Shown: positions 37,458-49,796 of the stretch, piece after piece | How positions within the stretch are numbered: the stretch's first letter is position 1 | How the letters are laid out: each line of letters opens with the position of its first letter | Assembly (NCBI GenBank): GCA_900660155.1 | Contig: CABFPE010000197.1 | Coordinates: 434,329-498,328, forward strand | DNA: 64,000 bases | Source: Hofstenia miamia | Taxonomy: Eukaryota; Xenacoelomorpha; Acoela; Hofsteniidae | Reading direction: 5' to 3' | Notes under the pieces: generated by a model | What the model saw: the letters and a program-made list of their open reading frames with translations, nothing else | What the model was told of the DNA's origin: nothing | Databases searched by the model: none | Position numbers and translations under genes: made by a program

Positions 37458-38200
37458 TGAAATAATCATAGTGATTCATTTGATTCATTAAGGGTATTCT
37501 GGCTCAAAGATCATAAAACTGAAGCAAGTGAAGCAATTCAGCGGTAAAATTTTTATGACTTTTATGCAAGATGGAGCGCCTTCACCATGGGCGGTGATCC
37601 CAGGGGGATAGAGGGGACATGTCCCCTCCAACATTTGAAGTGAGTGGGATGCATAGGATTATTTCCCCTTCAAATACTTTCGTAACATTAATGTTTGAGT
37701 TTTGTATTACAATAACAATGAAGATCACTGCTAAATCGCGTTTTTCGCACAAGAATAGTCTTGTTATTAAATTCTTTAAACTGTTTTCACCCTCGAACAG
37801 TGCCGTCAAACCTGGGGGGGGGCTTAAGCACACGCCCTGTTTTCTGACAACTGAAATTTTTGCATGTGATTTTTCAAGATTTTATCTGTTTTTTTAAACT
37901 TTGCTCTCGTTTGTATGTTTGTAATTCACAAACAGTTGACAGTTTAGAGCAATAATTTGTTGAAATTTTATATATAAAAGCTAACAAAAATAAAAATGCT
38001 TCAACATTTCTTTCTATAGCCAAGTAAAAAGCAATTTGCAAACTGACATTTTACTGAAATTTTAAGGTATTTCAGCAAAGCCATAAAAGACCAATAAATG
38101 TTGAAAATGTCTTCCCAAAATAATATAAGCTGAAAAAGTTTAAGCTTCCATCTTGAATAATAACCAACAGTAAGCCAAAAATATTTTATAGCATGTACAA
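37458..38200. other. G-rich repeat-like patch, no gene recognised
   Basis: Includes GGGGACATGTCCCC, a 14-base perfect palindrome at about 37,612-37,625, and runs of G near 37,600 and 37,812. This style of short G-rich termini is common in invertebrate repeats. No coding similarity was found. Confidence 0.4.
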
Positions 38201-40901
38201 TAGGCTGTTTCATTTGCGACAAATTTTCGATTTGAAAACTGCTCCTTTCTCAGATTTTGCGTTTTGTTATAAAAACACGATACGTGAAAAAAAATTAAAA
38301 AAATTAACGTTTGACGCCCCCAACCTTTATTTTTGTGAATTTTTGAGTGAAAATCCGTTAAAAGGTCATAACTCGAGTTATATATATTGTAGAAGCCTGG
38401 ATTTTGTTTTAAAAGATGCGGAATATGCTATTTTATATACCTGATTAATACATTATATAGGGTTATTTTGGCTAGAAAAAAAGTTATTTGCAAAAAACGG
38501 TTTTTTAGTGCTTGTAATTGAAGATACTGCTGGTTTTTGGTGCTTTGGACTCTTGGATTTGAATGCTGTAAGATCACGATTAAAAGTAAGTGTTGTTATT
38601 TTCTATAAAATTAATATTATTATTGTAACTCGATTTTACGACTGCTCCTGTTTTTTAAAAGTATTTGTGTTATAAAAAAGTTTCAAGTCGAATGTAACAC
38701 TGTACGTTTTATAGTTAGCTGATTTTTTGTTACTAATTGTTTATTCAATTTGATTTTTTGTTATTTTAATTTGGTATTAGTTTTACTATGAAAATTGCTA
38801 TTGAATAGGTTTTGAAATTAGGGTATCTCTTTTTTATAGGGAGCTATGGATGCAAAACTAAGAAGAGGGGAAAAAGTATGGCTGATTGACAGGCCAGAGT
38901 TAGTCGTGTGCAATGACGAAGATATCGGGTTCACATCAGCGAAACCCCCAACGAATGGCGACGTGTTTTTACATCTAAAAGCATACCATAACCACCTTCA
39001 AAGCAAAAGTAATCGACAATCAACGACAAGAGATGCTGCTAACAAAGTTTATTACGAGTTAGTTCAATGGTGGGAAAGGACGGGTATAACTGTAATGTCC
39101 AAAAGTAAAATTGTCGAACACATATTGAAGTTTCAAAATACCTGGAAATATTTGAAATCTTTTCAAAACAGCGAAAAACTCAAAGCTAAAAAGCAATTAT
39201 TCAAAGATGAATGCAGTAAAACTTTTTGGCCTGTTTCTGCTAAAGTGCAAAGGAAACTTGAAAAGTCTGACAACAAAACAAAAAAAGAAGACTTTCAATT
39301 CTTTGTCAACATGAAGACTACCAGAAAAGGTGGAATTGGTCCACTTGATAAAAAGGAAGTTAAAACACAAAAACGAAAAAAAGAAAGAATTCCCAAAAGC
39401 CAGTCATCTTGTAAAAGTAGCTTTTTTGTTGGAGGAAACATCAATGACTCTACAGTCATGGCTCCTGGGGCATGCCATCTTGCGAGGTGGATGGCAAAAA
39501 TAATCTACACTGTAAAGCTCGCTCTTTTTCATAATCAATTTCACGATAAGCTAAGTGAGGAACTTATACGCAACGTTTTACATTTGTCGCTGTTTTTGTG
39601 TGTTTATTACGTTAAATTTTGGATTTGCTGTACTGTTGGCGTAGATGCACCTAAAAATGATCTGGCTATGCTTAAAGACATGAGCTTTATTGTTTTACAA
39701 GCATCAAAGTTTCCTGATCAGTTTCATGAGTTTGCTGAAAGCGGCCGAACGAAACTGATGGATCACCTTTGGTATTTGTCCGAAAGGTTAATTCCGTTCT
39801 CCCTTTTTAGCAATCGAGTGAGCTTTTTAGACAAACAACGTATACGAGAACGTCTTCTCAGGTGTGAAGCAAGTGAAGCTAGCTCTAATATGCGCATGCC
39901 TACGTTCGACCCTTCTAAGTCGTCAACTTATCAGTTGCAAGATTTTGTCGGACCCGATTCATGGTCTTTTTTGTATCTTGTTTCTTCGCAATCGTTCCCT
40001 TCCGCACCTTCAACATCATCATCAAATGTTGGTGGTGAAGCACTCAACTTTCTCAATGCTCATCCATCAAAATGGAATGAATTGTCAAGCTATTCCGAGA
40101 TGAGAGCTAAGGTCTTGAATCTCACCGTCGTTAATGACGCTGCTGAGCGAAGCTTAGCTCTTCTAACGGAGTTTAATAACTCGAAGGCCCCAAAGAGCGA
40201 AGAGCAGAAGCAGTTTTTGTACAAAGTTGTAAAAGAAATGAGGAGCATTCAGTTCAAAAATGCCACGGGTTCAGAGAGAGTGACAAAAAAGTCTATCTCT
40301 AAAACCGATTACAGTTGGAACTAAACTGCTTATTTTGTTTTGAACTTTTTTATAGGTTTTGTGCATTATCTTCGTTCAAAATTTTTTCTATTTTTATTTA
40401 TTAAAGTGACACACAAAAAGATTTGATACAAGCTGGATTTATTTGTTTATGAAACAAATAGATTATTTATTTAAACTATTTTATAATCATATTTGTTATT
40501 GTTGTTTTTTATAATGGTTGTTGCAAATAAATCATAAAGTTTTATAAATTCTTGAATTTCTCTGTTTAAGTGCTTTTAATGTGGTCAAAAAAACGAAAAT
40601 TAGGTTTTTTGCAAATAACTTTTTTTCTAGCCAAAATAACCCTATATAATGTATTAATCAGGTATATAAAATAGCATATTCCGCATCTTTTAAAACAAAA
40701 TCCAGGCTTCTACAATATATATAACTTGAGTAATGACCTTTTAATGGATTTTCACTCAAAAATTCACAAAAATAAAGGTTGGGGGCGTCAAATGTTAATT
40801 TTTTAAATTTTTTTTCACGTATTGTGTTTTTATAACAAAACGCAAAATCTGAGAAAGGGGCAGCTTTCAAATCAAAAATTTGTTGCAAGTGAAACAGCCT
40901 A
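38201..40901 (+). mobile_element. Long-TIR DNA transposon, copy B (internal-deletion derivative)
   Basis: Same ends and ~300-bp TIRs as copy A, but 2,701 bp against 3,626 bp. The difference is one internal deletion of about 925 bp joined at CTTTTTTGTT/GGAGGAAAC. It retains the leader intron, and its ORF is open from ATG to stop. Its left neighbour is unrelated sequence; its right neighbour is the second part of the 5' LTR of the gypsy-type element. Confidence 0.9.
38846..40324 (+). CDS. Shortened transposase-like protein of copy B, 492 aa, intact ORF
   Basis: Starts at M-D-A-K-L-R-R-G, preceded by a leader intron acceptor as in copy A, and runs open to the TAA after S-W-N. Residues 1-198 match the N-terminal basic domain of copy A. 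After S-S-F-F-V it jumps in frame to G-G-N-I-N-D, losing about 309 residues that hold the W-D-G-K, F-D-T-T-A-V-N-T-G and C-C-H-H motifs. The C-terminal V-V-N-D-A-A-E-R-S-L-A-L-L segment remains. If those motifs are catalytic, the product cannot cut DNA but may still bind it and its partner subunits, like the KP repressor of the Drosophila P element (inference). The intact frame contrasts with the stop-ridden copy A. Confidence 0.8.
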   Translation: MDAKLRRGEKVWLIDRPELVVCNDEDIGFTSAKPPTNGDVFLHLKAYHNHLQSKSNRQSTTRDAANKVYYELVQWWERTGITVMSKSKIVEHILKFQNTWKYLKSFQNSEKLKAKKQLFKDECSKTFWPVSAKVQRKLEKSDNKTKKEDFQFFVNMKTTRKGGIGPLDKKEVKTQKRKKERIPKSQSSCKSSFFVGGNINDSTVMAPGACHLARWMAKIIYTVKLALFHNQFHDKLSEELIRNVLHLSLFLCVYYVKFWICCTVGVDAPKNDLAMLKDMSFIVLQASKFPDQFHEFAESGRTKLMDHLWYLSERLIPFSLFSNRVSFLDKQRIRERLLRCEASEASSNMRMPTFDPSKSSTYQLQDFVGPDSWSFLYLVSSQSFPSAPSTSSSNVGGEALNFLNAHPSKWNELSSYSEMRAKVLNLTVVNDAAERSLALLTEFNNSKAPKSEEQKQFLYKVVKEMRSIQFKNATGSERVTKKSISKTDYSWN

Positions 40902-41617
40902 ATGTTTATTGAGATAGATAATAACATGTGAGACAAATAGGGTAGCAATGTTCAAACAAGTTTCCAAACCTCTCACCTTGTTATCACTTTAGGTTGATGC
41001 CATAATGAGGTTGGTTCTTAAATCTGTCAATTCATAATCTTATGGCTGTCAGAATTTATCTTACAACTGTCAGAAAGAGTCATTATTGTTTAAAATGAGC
41101 TTTATTGGGACATTGCTTAAGAGACATCTAGTTAAAATAGTATCTATATGAGAAAGGCATTAAAATAACATTTCAGTTGCTTTCTACATATATAATTTCT
41201 AAATTTTTCAAAGGTTTCACATTAATCAATTACTTAAACTTCAAAAGGTATTTTAATATTTTTAATTATTTTACTATTTACCATATTGATAATGCTTTTT
41301 GATTAATGCTATTGGATAAGAGTGATTTCCATAGTTACATATTTTCTGACAGCTGTAAGATAAATTCTGACAGGCATAAGATTATGAATTGACAGATTTA
41401 ATAACCAACCCCATAATGAATTGTTATGGATGTTTTATTCTCATGCTTAGTAGATCTAAGTAGTTTCTAGTTACATTGATAAATTACTGATGTTTTCTAT
41501 TTAATTATTTTTCATTAGAATCAGTTCTGTTCTACATGATGGCCACTCTTGTAATGTTCTGCCATGACATTAAGTTCCTCAGTACCATTCACCTTTGTGC
41601 ACACCCCTGATTCAACA
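40902..41617 (+). mobile_element. 5' LTR, right part, with a MITE inside
   Basis: Matches 51,467-51,773 of the 3' LTR once the MITE at 41,009-41,410 is left out. Ends in CA, followed at 41,618 by TGGAGACTCTGCTG, a plausible primer binding site. Confidence 0.75.
41009..41410. mobile_element. MITE with GGTTGGTT ends and 9-bp target duplication
   Basis: 402 bp; terminal inverted repeats of about 65 bp (GGTTGGTTCTTAAATCTGTC and complement), with the CTGTCAGAATTTATCTTACA motif inside. CCATAATGA lies on both sides (41,000-41,008 and 41,411-41,419). The 3' LTR shows the empty site (GCCATATGAATTG). A nine-base duplication suggests a MULE-type parent. Confidence 0.9.
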
Positions 41618-43071
41618 TGGAGACTCTGCTGTGATCCTGAACTGTCACTGAGCTATGCTGAACAGGTGTTCTTAACTTGTTTGTTTCACTTTATTTTCTA
41701 CTCTATTTTGTCTTTGTTTTGCACATTGGATTTTTACTAAATACCCTACATGGTTGTCTGTTTGCTGTACCACCTAATTGCTTTTGTTCTAGTAACTATT
41801 GCTGTTGCTTGATTTTTAAATGTACTACTAAATTGTTTTAGATTGTTCTGAAAGTTTCATTTTCTTTACTTTTGTTCTAGTAATGGATTCTAGTAATACT
41901 GTTGTTATTTCTCCTACTGGGACTCCCTCACAGAGCATCCCTTGTGCAAGCATTGGTAGCTAGAATGCTACCCCTTGTACTGTTGGATTGCTAGTTAATT
42001 TATCTTTACCTACTTCCCCCTCTCAAACTTCTAAAGTGAACTGTTGATGAATCCTCAATTTCTCTACCACTCCACCAATCCTGCAATATCACACCACTCA
42101 AGACACTGCAGTTGTTCAATTCCCTATTTATCTGTAGAGGCTAGTCTATAACTAATACATGATGCTGGATAGAGAAACAAAAACTGACTACCAATTGTTA
42201 ATCAGATATTTCAAATATCATTACTGTGCTACTCACATAATGTAGAATCATGGGTCACAGTACAAGGTTGCAAAGAATTACCATCACTGAGAGCAGCCTG
42301 TACTCTAACAAAACAAATGAAGATTGGTAGTTTGCCAATTTCACTGGAAAAAAAAGAACAGATACAATTTCCAAGAAGGCATTCCAGCTAGTGACCAATT
42401 TACACAGCATCTCACAGAAGCCAAATCATTAGAATCCATCCTTACCATCCAAGGTGCTAATTTTCTGTCTCAAGTTTTAATTTCTAGCTTAATAAAACAA
42501 ATTTAGCTCATTGTTCTTGTTATCTCAGCTCATGTAATAGATAGTAATAACATGTAATTACCACATATTTACATATGCCAATGGCATAATATATTTGCAT
42601 AGTGTGATGTTATGTGCATGTACAATTGATTAAGAGTGAAGTTCTTTATTTCCTATGCCTACACTTAGCCCTAAAGCAACCACAAGTTATCTCCCCAGGC
42701 ACAGCAGAGTTCCTCCCACATTATCACCAGATCTTACAAGTTCCTTATCATATTAATACTGAATCTAAAAAGGTTAGCAGTATAATAGAGAATAAAAGAG
42801 CAAACATTATCCAGTGAGAACGAGATTTATTTGATGTTTGATTACAATAAGTTCCCTATTTTATACAGAAAAAGGTAAATATTTACCGTTTTACAAAATT
42901 CACTTTTTCCCTCACAAACTAAACAAGCAATTACATGTACTTGTTAATTGAGGGAACAATTACACTAAATTTGAAAACTAAGTTCAAAGTACTGAAAATT
43001 AATAAAAATCACTAAATAAATGATGGTAATAGCACCGAATTAATTAGAGAGTGCCTAATAAATAAAAATAA

Positions 43072-43163
43072 AATAAAGGCCCAGAGTGACTCTACAATAA
43101 ACCAATATAAAATGTTGTTTGTGTTAAATGTCATTCTGTAGAGTCACTCAGGGCCTTTTTTTA
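43072..43163. repeat. Perfect-arm hairpin (~25-bp arms)
   Basis: AAAGGCCCAGAGTGACTCTA at the left is complemented at 43,137-43,161 with one mismatch; the spacer is about 40 AT-rich bases. It sits in the leader/gag part of the gypsy-type region. It could be a tiny MITE or a retained structure. Confidence 0.75.
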
Positions 43164-43199
43164 TTATTTTCAGCAATCTGGAATAGTGTTATGTCTTTT

Positions 43200-44040
43200 T
43201 GACATTTTGATTCTTTGATTCACTGCTACCTTATTTGTATCAATTTCTGTTAATCAATTTTGGAATTTTGAGTGTAGTTAATTTGATAGTGTTAGTTTTT
43301 GTCCCCTTCATTTAAATTACATGTGATTGCTCATTTAACTTTGTGAGGGAAACTGTGCCTTGAAATTGTAAACAAGTCAGGTAATAAGTTACAGCTTTTT
43401 GTAATAAATATCTGAGTAACTGTAGCAAAGTGCACAATAAATTTGGCTTCCTTCTACTGCATTTGGTCTTTTACAATTATTTATCTACTAACCCCCTTTA
43501 GATTTTGTCAATCAAAGATTAGTTAATGATAACTGTTGTTTAAGATCTGGCAACAATTCAGGAGGAACCTTCACCAGGTCTAGGGAGAAAAATAGCTCTT
43601 TAATGGTGACAGCCTGAATCATGGCCACTTTAGGTTATGGTTACATGTAGGGAATAACATCTTTTATTTGATCTGTTCTTACATGCACTTAAATTAACAC
43701 CTTGCAAATATACTATGCCATTGGTGAATGTGAGTGAACAGCAATTATGTGCCTGTTATTTATTGGTTATTTACATGAGCTGAGATAAGAGAACTCTGAG
43801 ATAAATTGCTTATTGAGCTAGAAATTAATACTTGAGACACACAATTAGCACCTTGGCAATTAAAGATGGCTTCAAAGATTTGGCTCCAGCATGATGCCAT
43901 GTGAATTGGTCACTGCTGGAGTTCTTTTTGAAATGGAATTTCTTTATTTGTTAGGAAAAATCTGTGAACCACCAATGTAACTTTTCTGTTGGAATGTGGG
44001 TTGCTCTCTGCTATGGTAGACTTTGCAACCTTTGATCTAA
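43200..44040 (+). mobile_element. Possible diverged second LTR
   Basis: Short blocks resemble the flanking LTRs in the same order (TGCTCATTTAA near 43,330; TACATGAGCTGAGATAAGAGA near 43,773; ATGCCATGTGAATTG near 43,893). This suggests an older, related LTR directly upstream of the gag/pol region, and hence two related elements nested or in tandem. Confidence 0.4.
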
Positions 44041-47000
44041 ACTCTTGAGTTACCAATACTGCTAGAGTAGCCAGAGCTCCCCCATGATTCTACAATTCAA
44101 GAAGGGAGACAACATGCAAAATAACATTACCCAAGTTGAATGGTTGTTCAGGTTGAGCAACTTGTCTCAAGAATATTCTCATCATGATCTTTTTTCATAC
44201 ATTTGCCAAGGGTTTCCTTATAACATCTGCAGTCATCTAGAGCTGAAGTGTGATCCAAAGGACAATTTCCATGTTATAATCAGAAGAGCTATCAGCTTGA
44301 TGTTCCTGATCCACAACTTGAGACAAATTGACAAGGATGTTGGGGAAATGAAAATTTAAACAGAACCTGGAAAATTTAATACTAAATAGGCTCCACTGAG
44401 TAGTGACCACTTCCTCAAAAAGAAACTTGAAGTTTCTGCAATATGATGCTACCAATATGGCCAGAAGAGCCATCTCAAGAACATGTGTAGTGCAGCCATC
44501 AGAATCATAGCCAATGCAAATTGATTCTTGATTGAAGAGCCCAAGATAGGAGCTCCACTGCCTGAAAACCAATCAGAGGATGTTCTTGTGATCACTAGCA
44601 TAGTGTGGAAGAATGTAATACCTGTTGAAATTAATGTAAGTATAGTGCATGCTACCATGGACACTGGAGTGTCTGCATCAATCATCAGTGACAACCATGG
44701 CAAGACATTATGTATGAGTAGGGATGTGCTAGAACCTTCTGCTATTTGTCTAATAGATGCTTCAGGAAACAACATCTCTCTAAAAGGAAAGCTCTGTGTA
44801 TCATTATCAACACCTCTCAGCAACCACTGCAATACAACATCATTTTGGGCAGTGATTTTCTTGAGAGAAATGATTGCATCATCAATTATGGGAGCAACAA
44901 ACTCTCTATTAGAGACAATGAAATTTCAAGCCAGTTGACTATGATCCCAGAGCAAGAAATATTTTATCAACTCACTGACTCCTTTGTCATAGAGTCTCAA
45001 CATTGGACAAGAGCAACTGTGTATACCAAAAGTCAATATACAGGTGATGTAATGCCAGCAGGACAGAAAGGTAAATATCAGAAAAGAATTAATTTCTCAC
45101 CAGACTTATGTCATGTTAAACAGAGGAAAACCTGCATCACCATTCTTAACAGCTCGAAATTTCCTGTTTGCCTCAATCACAAGCACCTTGAGATCATTGC
45201 CATACCTGTCCAAGTGGAAAATGTTGCATCATCATGTATAATTTGATGTGGCCATCTGACATGAAGTAAAATGCTTTTATTACCCCCATATGGTTTATAT
45301 GAATAGTAGTACATGGTGTTTAGACTGTGCAATGCTCCCAGCAATTTCCAGTGACATGTCACTGAAGTACTAAAAAAGAAGTGAGTATGTCTGAGCCAGG
45401 CTTCTCTGCCTATATCAATGACATCTTTAGAAATTTAGCTGAACATTGGATTTATTAAATAACATGTGCATTAGGTCAAACAAAAGTGACATTTCTTGGC
45501 AGAGTGATCAAGCCATCAAGAACAATGCCAAAGACTTTCTCAATAAAATTGAAACTCCAAATATCAGGAAAGATGTTCAGAGACTGATGAGGTTCTTAAA
45601 CTATTTTCAGAATATTTATCCCCAACCTTGCCAAGAAAACTAGAAATATCTCTCAATTACTAAAGAAAATCACTGATTTCAAGTGGACCTGGTCCAAACA
45701 TGGTGATTTGGACAGAATAAAAAGGGAAGTGAAGAAGATACCAAGCCTAAACACACCTGACTACTCAAAAGATTTCCTAGTTGACTGTGACACCAGTGCC
45801 ATGGCAATCAGCAGAGTACTCAGCCAAGTTGTAAATGGCATGGAAAGCCCATTTCAGTACATTAGTAGAAAGTTATTACCAGCTGAAAGGAATTACAGTG
45901 CCACCAAATGCAAAATACTGTCTGTTGTAGAAGTGCTGAAGAAGTTCAGGTACTTCATCCTTGGCCATCCCTTTATTGTATGAACTGATAATAGTGCTCT
46001 CACCTGGCTTAAAAAATTCTCAGGAGATAAATCCAACATCATAGCACACTTGATCAAATACTGCAACAACTTCTCTTTCACAATACAGGATTGACTGGGA
46101 CAATTACATCTAAATGCAGACTTTTGGACTGTGCTCCACAGCTATGAAAGAGAATCAGATTTGGTTTTATTCCTCTAACTGAATATGACCTTCTTCTAGA
46201 AATCAATGCTGACAGGCAAGGAAAAGCCATCTTACCAATCATGATAAAAGAGGAAATCAAGGAACAAGAAATAATCCAGCACCAATACCATGATAAAGTG
46301 TTATCTGAAATCATTCAATAATTAAAAACCCTTTTTTCCAATAAATCTTGTGGCAAACTAATACTATAAGAGATATTGATGGAAGGTAAACCAACAAGAT
46401 TTTCTATTCACAAGAAGTCACAACTGCTCAGCAATCCCAGAGTATTTTAAATGTAACCTCATCTGAATTGTTCATGATAGAGGGCATCTCAGGATTATAC
46501 AGAGAAAAATTTGAATGCCTGCTATGTCACAGTTGGGGTCAATGCCACCATCATCAATGTCATGGATAAATGGAAAAAATGTCTATTATTAGGAACAGGT
46601 CATTTCCCTGAACAACTTTCTGAACTAGAAAGTTGACCTGCAGAACAAACTAATGAGGTTGTCCAAATGGACTTGGAAAAACTTTGAAAAGATGATGATG
46701 GATAACACTATCTACTAGTTATGGTTGACCATTTTATAAATACACCAGGTTAATTCCTCTCAGCAGTACTTTCTTCAAAATAGTTGGTAAGAAAATCATT
46801 AAGGAATGTGTGCTAAAGCTGAGCCCAATGGAAAGACTCACATCAGATCATAGTAGCACACCTCTCTCAATTATGTTTCCTAACTATCCTGAGAAAAATC
46901 TAGAAAATATGTAGCCCACATGGTAAATGAGATACATGAGGTTCACCTTACAGTCTGCCATATTACCAACCAGTCATGAATACACCAAAAATGTAACTTC

Positions 47001-49730
47001 AACAAGAAATTATATGGCCAACCTCACAAACAAGGGGATGAAGTTTTCACCTATTTCTCCCATCAAGTATCTGATCAAAACCAGGTGAGGAAACTAGTAA
47101 CCAATTGGCAAGGTCCTTTTACAATCAAAAAAGTCCTCAGCCATCACACTTACATTCCTAATAAAAATAAAATTGTGCATTTTTAAAGGCTCAAAGCAGA
47201 TGTTAAAGATATTGAAAATGTCATAATAGATGAAAACAATGAGTTTACTCTAAGTGATAAAAGTAATGATCTGTACTAACAGTATGACAATTGAACATGA
47301 GTATTGTGAGGAAGACTTTGACAATATTGATTTTGATGATAATGTTATAGACAGTTGTGACAGTACTGCTACTTGTGTAATGCCCCAATGTAGGGCTCAA
47401 CATAGACAAAATCTTCACCCCCAAGTTTGGGACCTTAATATTGTAACTTTATTTAGAAATCATGAAGTCAACCAAGAGTAAAGAGAATGATTCACCAACT
47501 CCACCCTTGTACTGAAGTATCAGAAGGAGGATGGAACATAATGAAGGCTCTAACACTCTTTCAAGGTGTGGGAGATTACTATCTCTTCTTGAGGGAGCTC
47601 ACAACAAAAATGGGGATGCTAAGAGGGTTCTGAGCAGATTCCCACCTTGCCTGGGCAACACAGCAAGCTGATAACTTTACATACATTTCATTCTCAACAC
47701 ATTGTAAGGATACCACTTTCCCCACTTGATCAAGAGGAGCTGGCACCTAAGATAGACTCTAATATTGTTAGACTACCATTTAGTGATCTAAAATTGTAAA
47801 TAACCCCTACATTGACCCAAAAGTCCCCCTGAGTCTCCAGTCCTCATCCTTTGAGTCCCCAGCATTCTGTCCACAGTCAGATGCAAGAAGACAGAAGAAA
47901 GAAGATATCCAAATTTGGCAACAAAATGTTACACCCATATTTCATAGCTACTCAAAAGGCAACACACTTCATCCAAGACAACATCTCTGAGGAGACCAAA
48001 AATAAATTATGATGGACCTTCAAGGCAAAGAAACTCACTTGCTCCATCAACATGATACCATTCATTGTAGATGCTGAGCAACACCCTAAAGTCAATACAA
48101 TAATCTACTACAATTCAAAGATGCTCAAAGTCCATTATTGGAGGAGCACAGTACATACTTCCTTTGATGAGGATTTCATAATAACTTCAAAGATTTGTTA
48201 GACATTATGGACCATATAGAAATCAAGTATCACATTGCAAAAAATAGAAAGACTTCGCCTAGCTATTATTCTACATGAAGAGCATGAAGATGATATTCAG
48301 GATAGCATTGAAAGTTTACATTTTCAGATGGAAAACTTCATGATCCTCTACAAGGAGACCTAACAGCCTGTTAATATGTATCACACTAATGTTATATCAG
48401 TCACCAAACTTCTATATACAGATATCTTTGATGTGCATATGCCTACCAATGCACAGGTTAGCCATTGACCAGAAACTCATCATTGATACCACTCTACAGG
48501 CTCAGACACTTGAATCAATACATCATAGTATGCCCAGACTCACAGCAGTCACCAATCTCCACACTAGTTTAGCCTTTTCCCAGAGCACAGCTACTTTAAA
48601 AGAAATCCAAGAAGTTTGGGCCAATCTCAAGACAGAAAATCATACTGAAACAGAATGGCCTTCATCAATCTGTTGAACATCTACTAGGCAAAATATGTCT
48701 ATCCTATGAAGCACAATATCAAAAGAACTTTAAGGATCACTTATTTTCAGAAACTGGTACACCTGACATTTATTCAAGATGTGCAGTCTGGCTCACATCA
48801 ATCTTTCTCATGCAAGCCTTTTGACAAATTAACTCATGAAAAATTGGTCAACCAGTGTGTACATGAAATTACAGTTTGCCTCATTGGATGGAATTTTAAA
48901 GTTGGCTGCTTCATAAATGCCCAGTTCCCATGTCACTAAGCAAAAATTTGGGAAATATTACACCTAACTGGTGGGGTGAGCAGTTTCACAGGAAGATTGT
49001 CACCTATGATTAGCTGCAACAAGCTGGGCATATGTCAATTGGACATAAATATTTTTTCTGACATGCTGAAGAAGTATATGTGGGGCACAACTGAAAACAC
49101 CAAATTCAATTTTTTCAAATCAGAGTATGCTCCCCTATGCACTGAGAGTCTAATAGAAAGGCTACAAGGGTCCACATTACAATTCTTTGACCTTCTAAAA
49201 TGCTATGACATGTACACTAAGTCAGAGATCTTTTTCAATTTAGAGTGGCTCAACTACCCTGAGTGCAGCCATTATCAATTAATGGAAACACCCAGGCAGA
49301 TCAACAAGGAAGGAAAAATCATACCAATACTTATCCTGGAACAAGTGATGAAGACAGCAGAGCATTTTTATGGAGAGGAAGAACTCTTGGCTACCTCAGC
49401 TATACAAGTGTCACCAGCTACCAAAGCACTGATTGAAGCCATAAATCTAGAAAAGTTTGCAGGTCCTACCTAATCACCTTGGCCAACACCACAGTGGTCC
49501 ATCACCAAGGATGAACACATACTTATGATTGAATACAAGCCAGAAGAATTTGTGGAAATCCTTACCATACAGGAGCATATCATCAAAGTTAACAAGTACA
49601 AAGATATTCTGGGCCTTATGAAATGCTGCCTGACCAAAATGTTTTCAAAAGAAGTGCTGTTACTTCTACAATCACCTGGGTGACAACTGGCACTGGACGT
49701 AGAATGCAGAGCTGCTCATATGAATGCCAC

Positions 49731-49796
49731 CACCAGTAAAAATTAATAAGCTCAGGACATATGCACCAGTAAAAATTAATAAGCTCAGGACATATG
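49731..49796. repeat. 33-bp tandem duplication
   Basis: Two exact 33-base units beginning CACCAGTAAAAATTAATAAG stand head to tail at 49,731-49,763 and 49,764-49,796, in the post-integrase part of the gypsy-type fossil. Confidence 0.95.

Noticed and set aside
36427-37488. Long open frames of more than 300 codons on both strands
   Set aside because: They consist of Ns only (assembly gap).
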